DNA of 64,000 nt from an uncultured Oscillospiraceae bacterium (GTDB lineage: Bacteria > Bacillota > Clostridia > Oscillospirales > Oscillospiraceae), in assembly GCA_958423465.1 (NCBI GenBank), contig CATZRD010000006.1, positions 22,099 through 86,098 on the forward strand. The letters run 5' to 3'. Position numbers and translations under genes: made by a program. Position 1 is the first letter of the stretch; each line of letters begins with the position of its first letter. This document shows positions 61,694 to 64,000 of the stretch, piece by piece. The notes under the pieces were generated by a model. That model saw nothing but the letters and a program-made list of their open reading frames with translations. It was not told where the DNA came from and ran no database searches.

Positions 61694-62533
61694 ATGCGGT
61701 TTGCCAAAATGAACGGCGCGGGCAACGACTTCATCATCCTCAACAATATGGAGGAGCGGATCGACCACAGCCGCTTCCCGGAGCTGGCCAGGACACTGTG
61801 CCACAGGCGGCTCAGCATCGGGGCCGACGGACTGATGGCGGTGGAGCGGCCCCGGCAGGGGGGCGACTACCGGATGCTCTTCTATAACGCCGACGGCTCC
61901 GCCGGAGAGATGTGCGGCAACGGCGCCCGGTGCGTCTGCCGCTACGGCTTTGAAAAGGGCCTGGCGGGGGAGGAGCAGACCGTGGAGACGCCCTCCGGGA
62001 TCGTCACCGGCCGCCGGATCGACCGGCGGAATTACCGGATCCGCCTGACGGACCCCAGCGTGATCCGTCTGGACTACCCGGTGGAGGCCCTGGGCCGGAG
62101 CCTGGAGTGCTCCTATGTGGAGCTGGGCGTGCCGGGCCTGCCCCACGCGGCGGTGCCCTGTCCCGGCCTGGGGGAGATGACAGCGGACCAGCTGCGGGAG
62201 CTGGGGCGGACCCTGCGCTGGCACCCCGCCTTCCCCAAGGGGGCCAACGTCAACTTTTACGATATCACCGGCCCGGACCGGCTGGTGGAGCTGACGTACG
62301 AGCGGGGAGTGGAGGATTTCACCTATGCCTGCGGCACCGGCACCGGCTCCGTGGTGCTGGTCCTGACCCTCATGGGCAAGGTCAGCGGCCGGGACGTGGC
62401 CGTGTCCGTCCCCGGCGGGACGCTGCGGGTGAGCGTGGACCGGGAGGGGGAGGCCGTCAAGGCCCTCTGGCTCACGGGACCCACCAACTTCGTCTGCGAG
62501 GGCGAGATTTTGGACGAGAGCCTGGGGCTGTGA
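61694..62533 (+). CDS. dapF: diaminopimelate epimerase
   Basis: It converts LL- to meso-diaminopimelate for lysine and peptidoglycan. The 279-residue protein begins MRFAKMNGAGNDF and has both catalytic cysteines, C74 in GEMCGNGARC and C212 in TYACGTGTGS, each in its two-fold-related half. GGGAGGGG precedes the ATG. It uses the aspartate-semialdehyde branch supplied by lysC. It lies 66 bp before the symporter gene. Confidence 0.97.
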   Translation: MRFAKMNGAGNDFIILNNMEERIDHSRFPELARTLCHRRLSIGADGLMAVERPRQGGDYRMLFYNADGSAGEMCGNGARCVCRYGFEKGLAGEEQTVETPSGIVTGRRIDRRNYRIRLTDPSVIRLDYPVEALGRSLECSYVELGVPGLPHAAVPCPGLGEMTADQLRELGRTLRWHPAFPKGANVNFYDITGPDRLVELTYERGVEDFTYACGTGTGSVVLVLTLMGKVSGRDVAVSVPGGTLRVSVDREGEAVKALWLTGPTNFVCEGEILDESLGL

Positions 62534-62599
62534 CAGACCCAAACCAATCCGTAAAATCGGCCCTAAGGGGCCTACAGAAATTTCAGGAGGAGCGAGCGT

Positions 62600-63892
62600 A
62601 TGAACAACAAACTGGATAAGAAATCGGTGGTAAAGAACTACCGGTTCCTGGCCATCATGCTGGGAGCCATGATCCTGGGCGCTGTGGTGGGCTGGATCTT
62701 CCCCAATGTGCGGGACGCGGAGGGGAACGTGGTGGAGGCCGGGGCCAGCGTGCTCAAGCCTCTGGGCACCGTGTTCATCAACATGATGTTCTGTATCGTG
62801 GTGCCTCTGGTGTTCGCCTCCATCTCCGGCGCCGTGGCTGGGATGAAGAGCCGCAAGCGGGCGGGCAAGATCATGGGCGTCACCGTGCTGACCTTTGTGG
62901 TCACCGGCGCTATCGCCGCGGTGATCATGTTCGTGCTGATGAAGCTCATTCCCCCTGTTCTGGCCCCCTGGGCGGAGATCCCCCATGAGGAGATGGGCGA
63001 ATACGCCAGCATGAGCGATCTGATCGTCAACTTCTTCACCGCCAGCGACTTTGTGGGGCTTTTGAGCCGGAAGGCCATGCTGCCTCTGATCGTGTTCTCC
63101 CTGCTCTTCGGCTTTGCCGTGAACCTGAACGGCGGCAGCGAGACCCCCGTGGGCAAGTGGCTGGAGGACCTCACCAATGTGATGCTGAAGTTCGTGAAGA
63201 TCGTCACCTATTACGCGCCCATCGCTTTCTTCGCCATCTTCGCCGATCTGGTGGCCAACTACGGCTCCCAGGTCATCGAGAACTATGGCCGGGCGCTGCT
63301 GGTGTACTATCCCCTGTGCTTCGTCTACATCTTTACCGCGTGGCCCCTCTTCGCCCGGTTCGGCGGCGGTAAGCAGGGTCCCAGGACCATGTTCCGCCAT
63401 ATCACCAAACCCGCCGTGGTCTCCCTGGGCACCTGCTCCTCCGTGGCCACTATCCCCACCAACATGGAGGAGGCCGCCGATACCGGCATCTCCAAGGACG
63501 TCAGCGACATGGTGCTGCCCCTGGGCGCTACCATGCACATGGACGGCTCCTGCTTCAGCTGCGTGCTGAAGATCGCCTTCGTGCTGGGTGTGTTCGGCCA
63601 GGAGTTCAGCTTCAAAATGCTGATCCCCGTGGTGCTGGTGGCTGTGCTCAGCTCCGTGGGCATGAGCGGCGTCCCCGGCGGCGGCTACATCGGCGAGTAT
63701 ATCATCTGCTCCATTTTCTTCCCCGCCCAGATGGACATGGCCTTCCCCATCCTGGTGGCCATCGGCAACCTGGTGGACCCCCCGGCGACCATGATCAACG
63801 CCGCCGGCGACTATGTAGTCAGCTTCATCGTCTCCCGGTTCGTGGACGGCAAGGATTGGCTGGATAAGGCCATCGCCGTGAAAAAGGCGTAA
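62600..63892 (+). CDS. dicarboxylate/amino acid:cation symporter (DAACS family)
   Basis: The 430-residue membrane protein has about eight membrane segments plus re-entrant loops of the GltP/DctA fold. Visible are IVVPLVFASISGAVAGMKS near 66-84, the first-hairpin region SLGTCSSVATIPTNMEEA near 275-292, and GATMHMDGSC near 310-319. It would import glutamate/aspartate, other small amino acids or C4-dicarboxylates with Na+ or H+; specificity is unclear. AGGAGG precedes ATG 62600. It is probably cotranscribed with dapF. Confidence 0.92.
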   Translation: MNNKLDKKSVVKNYRFLAIMLGAMILGAVVGWIFPNVRDAEGNVVEAGASVLKPLGTVFINMMFCIVVPLVFASISGAVAGMKSRKRAGKIMGVTVLTFVVTGAIAAVIMFVLMKLIPPVLAPWAEIPHEEMGEYASMSDLIVNFFTASDFVGLLSRKAMLPLIVFSLLFGFAVNLNGGSETPVGKWLEDLTNVMLKFVKIVTYYAPIAFFAIFADLVANYGSQVIENYGRALLVYYPLCFVYIFTAWPLFARFGGGKQGPRTMFRHITKPAVVSLGTCSSVATIPTNMEEAADTGISKDVSDMVLPLGATMHMDGSCFSCVLKIAFVLGVFGQEFSFKMLIPVVLVAVLSSVGMSGVPGGGYIGEYIICSIFFPAQMDMAFPILVAIGNLVDPPATMINAAGDYVVSFIVSRFVDGKDWLDKAIAVKKA

Positions 63893-63940
63893 GAAAGCAA
63901 ATACCCGGAAAAGCGGCGGGAGCTGTTGCTTTTTGAAACA

Positions 63941-63970
63941 CCCCCCCCCCGATTGTGGCGCGGGGGGGGG
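63941..63970 (+). other. C10 ... G9 homopolymer inverted repeat
   Basis: A run of ten C (63941-63950) and a run of nine G (63962-63970) flank an 11-nt centre, 48 bp after the symporter stop. It could form a terminator-like stem but has no U-tract. Such runs also mark unreliable sequence near assembly ends. Confidence 0.5.
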
Positions 63971-64000
63971 CACCAAAATAAAACCCAAGCCACCAGTTTT

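Overview
This 64 kb window reads as chromosome of a spore-forming, high-GC member of the Clostridia, most like the Oscillospiraceae (Flavonifractor / Pseudoflavonifractor / Intestinimonas type). The case rests on sporulation genes (spoVM, sipL, spoIVA, a ytvI-like gene), a Gram-positive polC, SigA-type promoters with strong Shine-Dalgarno sites, Firmicute gene orders (clpP-clpX-lon-engB; pyrH-frr-uppS-cdsA-dxr-rseP-ispG-polC), a sipL gene of the clostridial type, and high GC throughout except one insertion sequence. The genus is inference. I saw no rRNA, tRNA or CRISPR array.

Layout. 1-4.1 kb: a cut-off ytvI-like gene, then an aspartate-family block (PheB-like ACT regulator, hom, lysC). 4.1-7.6 kb: a spore-envelope block (small membrane ORF, the 24-codon spoVM, sipL, spoIVA) with a SigE-like promoter. 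7.7-12.3 kb: an aspartate aminotransferase and, on the minus strand, a three-gene GlpA-like FAD oxidoreductase operon behind a leader terminator. 12.3-13.8 kb: sigma/anti-sigma-type pair. 14-25.6 kb: housekeeping run (lepB, rbgA, rnhB, yraN, thrC, a phosphoesterase, tig, clpP, clpX, lon, engB). 25.7-36 kb: pyrH to polC.

36-46.3 kb is minus-strand transport: a LacI-controlled alpha-glucoside ABC operon (binding protein, two permeases, lacI, malQ), whose binding-protein gene is broken by an exact 32-bp tandem duplication, followed by potABCD. 46.3-50.2 kb holds a putative DNA repair operon (DUF4130 protein, NTF2-like protein, radical SAM protein) with a LexA-box-like site at its promoter, diverging from a tetR-flavodoxin operon with a 42-bp palindromic operator. 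50.2-57 kb: marR-degV, a membrane protein, a CPA2 antiporter, a GntR/PH-domain membrane pair, and a PfoR-like IIC protein. 56.9-57.6 kb: an AT-richer IS200-type element. 57.6-64 kb: an SLH-anchored 5'-nucleotidase, a hydantoinase, dapF and a dicarboxylate/amino-acid symporter.

No unmistakably new multi-gene system is visible. The items most worth a second look are the LexA-like box over the radical SAM/DUF4130 operon with its extra NTF2-like gene, the 32-bp duplication, the split of the ACT domain away from homoserine dehydrogenase, the compact spoVM-sipL-spoIVA block with its tiny upstream ORF, and several readable leader and operator structures.
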